Assembly: GCA_015490215.1 (NCBI GenBank)
Contig: WFYH01000026.1
Span: forward strand, 1 to 5,589
DNA: 5,589 nucleotides
Direction of reading: 5' to 3'
DNA from: Aquificaceae bacterium
GTDB lineage: Bacteria; Aquificota; Aquificia; Aquificales; Aquificaceae
Shown here: positions 4,884 to 5,589 of the stretch, piece after piece
Numbering within the stretch: the first letter of the stretch is position 1
Layout of the letters: the number at the start of each line of letters is the position of its first letter
Translations under genes and position numbers: made by a program
The notes under the pieces: generated by a model
Databases searched by the model: none
Told to the model about the DNA's origin: nothing
Seen by the model: the letters and a program-made list of their open reading frames with translations, nothing else

Positions 4884-5589
4884 TTGGATCTAAGAGAAAG
4901 GCGGAGGTTCCACGCCAAGATAATCTTCGTTCTCGGCGTGGGTCTCCTTTTGCTTGCCTTTACTTCCCTTTGGATATTCAACCTTCAGGCTCTACAAAGG
5001 GGGGACCTGACCGAGTGGATTAAGAAGAGATTTGCAAGGGTTTACCCCGTAAAGATACCCCTCTACAGGGGAGGGATAAGGGACCAAAGCGGTAAGGATC
5101 TTGCCCTCAGCGTTCCTTCCCTTTCCGTTTACGTTCACCCTGATCCCAAAATGATCAAAAAGAAAGAGGAGTTTCTCAGGGGTCTTTCCCACATAACGGG
5201 GGTCTCCGTCAAAAGTTTGGAAGAAAGAATAAAGAAAGGCAGATTCAAACTTGTTTCGGGTGTGGATTCCGATCTCAAACCCCTTATAAGGGAGCTGATA
5301 AATAGAACGGGCAACGCCCGCTTTGTGGGTATTCAGGAGGAATTTAAAAGGGTTTACCCTCACGGAAAGCTTGCTTCAAACCTGTTGGGCTTTGTGGGGG
5401 TGGATGGGATCGGTCTTGAGGGGCTGGAGTATATGCTCAACGATTACTTGGGCGGGGGCTTTTCCAAAGCCCTCATATACTTCAACGGGGGACTCGGAAA
5501 GATATACCTGCACCCGCTCAAGGGTATGCTGGGAGGGGAAAAGGACGTCATCCTCACCCTTGATTTCAGCGTCCAGAGCATCCTTGAAG
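4884..5589 (+). CDS. ftsI: Class B penicillin-binding protein, FtsI-like, N-terminal part (3' partial)
   Basis: The first 235 residues of a division or elongation transpeptidase; the frame is open at the right edge. A short basic cytoplasmic tail (DLRERRRFHAK) is followed by one membrane helix at about residues 13-33. The pedestal/dimerisation domain then carries YRGGIRDQSGKDLALS (61-76), the R-G-x-I-x-D-x-x-G-x-x-L-A pattern of class B PBPs, and RVYPHGKLASNLLGFVG with GIGLEGLE (156-182). LTLDFSVQSILE at the edge leads into the transpeptidase domain. The catalytic SxxK, SxN and KTG motifs lie outside the window. It cross-links septal peptidoglycan if it is FtsI; an elongation PBP2 (MrdA) is the alternative, but the YP-G-LAS-LLGFVG-DG pattern leans to FtsI. 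The start is TTG 4884: the frame opens at the stop of the radical SAM gene, and this is the only initiation codon before the membrane helix. AAAGGA lies just two bases before it, closer than usual. Confidence 0.85.
   Translation, partial: MDLRERRRFHAKIIFVLGVGLLLLAFTSLWIFNLQALQRGDLTEWIKKRFARVYPVKIPLYRGGIRDQSGKDLALSVPSLSVYVHPDPKMIKKKEEFLRGLSHITGVSVKSLEERIKKGRFKLVSGVDSDLKPLIRELINRTGNARFVGIQEEFKRVYPHGKLASNLLGFVGVDGIGLEGLEYMLNDYLGGGFSKALIYFNGGLGKIYLHPLKGMLGGEKDVILTLDFSVQSILE
4910..4941. repeat. Inverted repeat at the start of the ftsI-like gene
   Basis: CCACGCC (4910-4916) and GGCGTGG (4935-4941) are perfect seven-base arms around an 18-base loop. The loop itself holds the small dyad AAGAT-A-ATCTT (4917-4927). 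It lies 24 bases inside the ftsI-like coding region, at the codons for the first part of the membrane helix. It could form an mRNA hairpin that affects initiation from the TTG start, or be a chance result of codon use. No T-tract follows directly, so it is not a clear terminator. Confidence 0.3.

Noticed and set aside
4992..5363. Leftward reading frame of 123 codons opposite the ftsI-like gene
   Set aside because: The rightward frame is continuous to the window edge and carries clear class B PBP motifs, so the antisense frame has no support.
1..5589. CRISPR array, tRNA, rRNA, riboswitch, insertion sequence or phage genes
   Set aside because: No direct repeat array, cloverleaf, rRNA-like sequence or transposase was seen. 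The window is almost wholly covered by recognisable protein genes and has no gene-free stretch over 300 bases.

Overview
This window looks like a piece of chromosome from a thermophilic bacterium of the Aquificales (Aquifex / Hydrogenobacter / Thermocrinis type). The grounds are dense packing with overlapping genes, heavy use of AGG/AGA for arginine and ATA for isoleucine, Lys/Glu-rich proteins, and a thiol peroxidase that closely resembles what I remember of the Aquifex protein. The assignment comes from recognition, not from a search. Nearly all of the window is coding. No tRNA, rRNA, CRISPR array, insertion sequence or phage gene was seen.

Layout, left to right. (1) The 3' end of truD (tRNA pseudouridine synthase D) runs rightward. 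It is followed by a small rightward gene for a SprA-related protein with an HExxH motif. (2) A leftward pair, acpS then tlyA, overlaps by ATGA. tlyA meets the SprA-like gene tail to tail with a 15-bp overlap. acpS faces tpx across a short divergent promoter region near 1802-1884. (3) Rightward tpx (thiol peroxidase) has an extended -10 promoter and a strong ribosome binding site, and ends in a hairpin terminator that includes its stop codon. (4) Rightward rlmB (SpoU-type rRNA 2'-O-methyltransferase) begins without a Shine-Dalgarno sequence and is coupled by ATGA to a DEDDh (DnaQ-like) 3'-5' exonuclease. (5) A consensus TATAAT overlaps the exonuclease stop and precedes a 371-residue radical SAM enzyme. 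I think that enzyme belongs to the biotin-synthase-like / LipS1-LipS2 lipoyl synthase group. (6) Six bases later, from a TTG codon, starts a class B penicillin-binding protein (FtsI-type), which runs off the right edge before its transpeptidase domain.

Most of the genes are housekeeping: RNA modification (truD, tlyA, rlmB), acyl carrier protein activation (acpS), peroxide defence (tpx), nucleic acid processing (exonuclease) and septal cell wall synthesis (ftsI-like). The least ordinary are the radical SAM enzyme, whose likely role in non-canonical lipoate assembly would fit the sulfur metabolism of many Aquificales, and the small HExxH protein of unknown function. I found no convincing evidence of a wholly new multi-gene system here.
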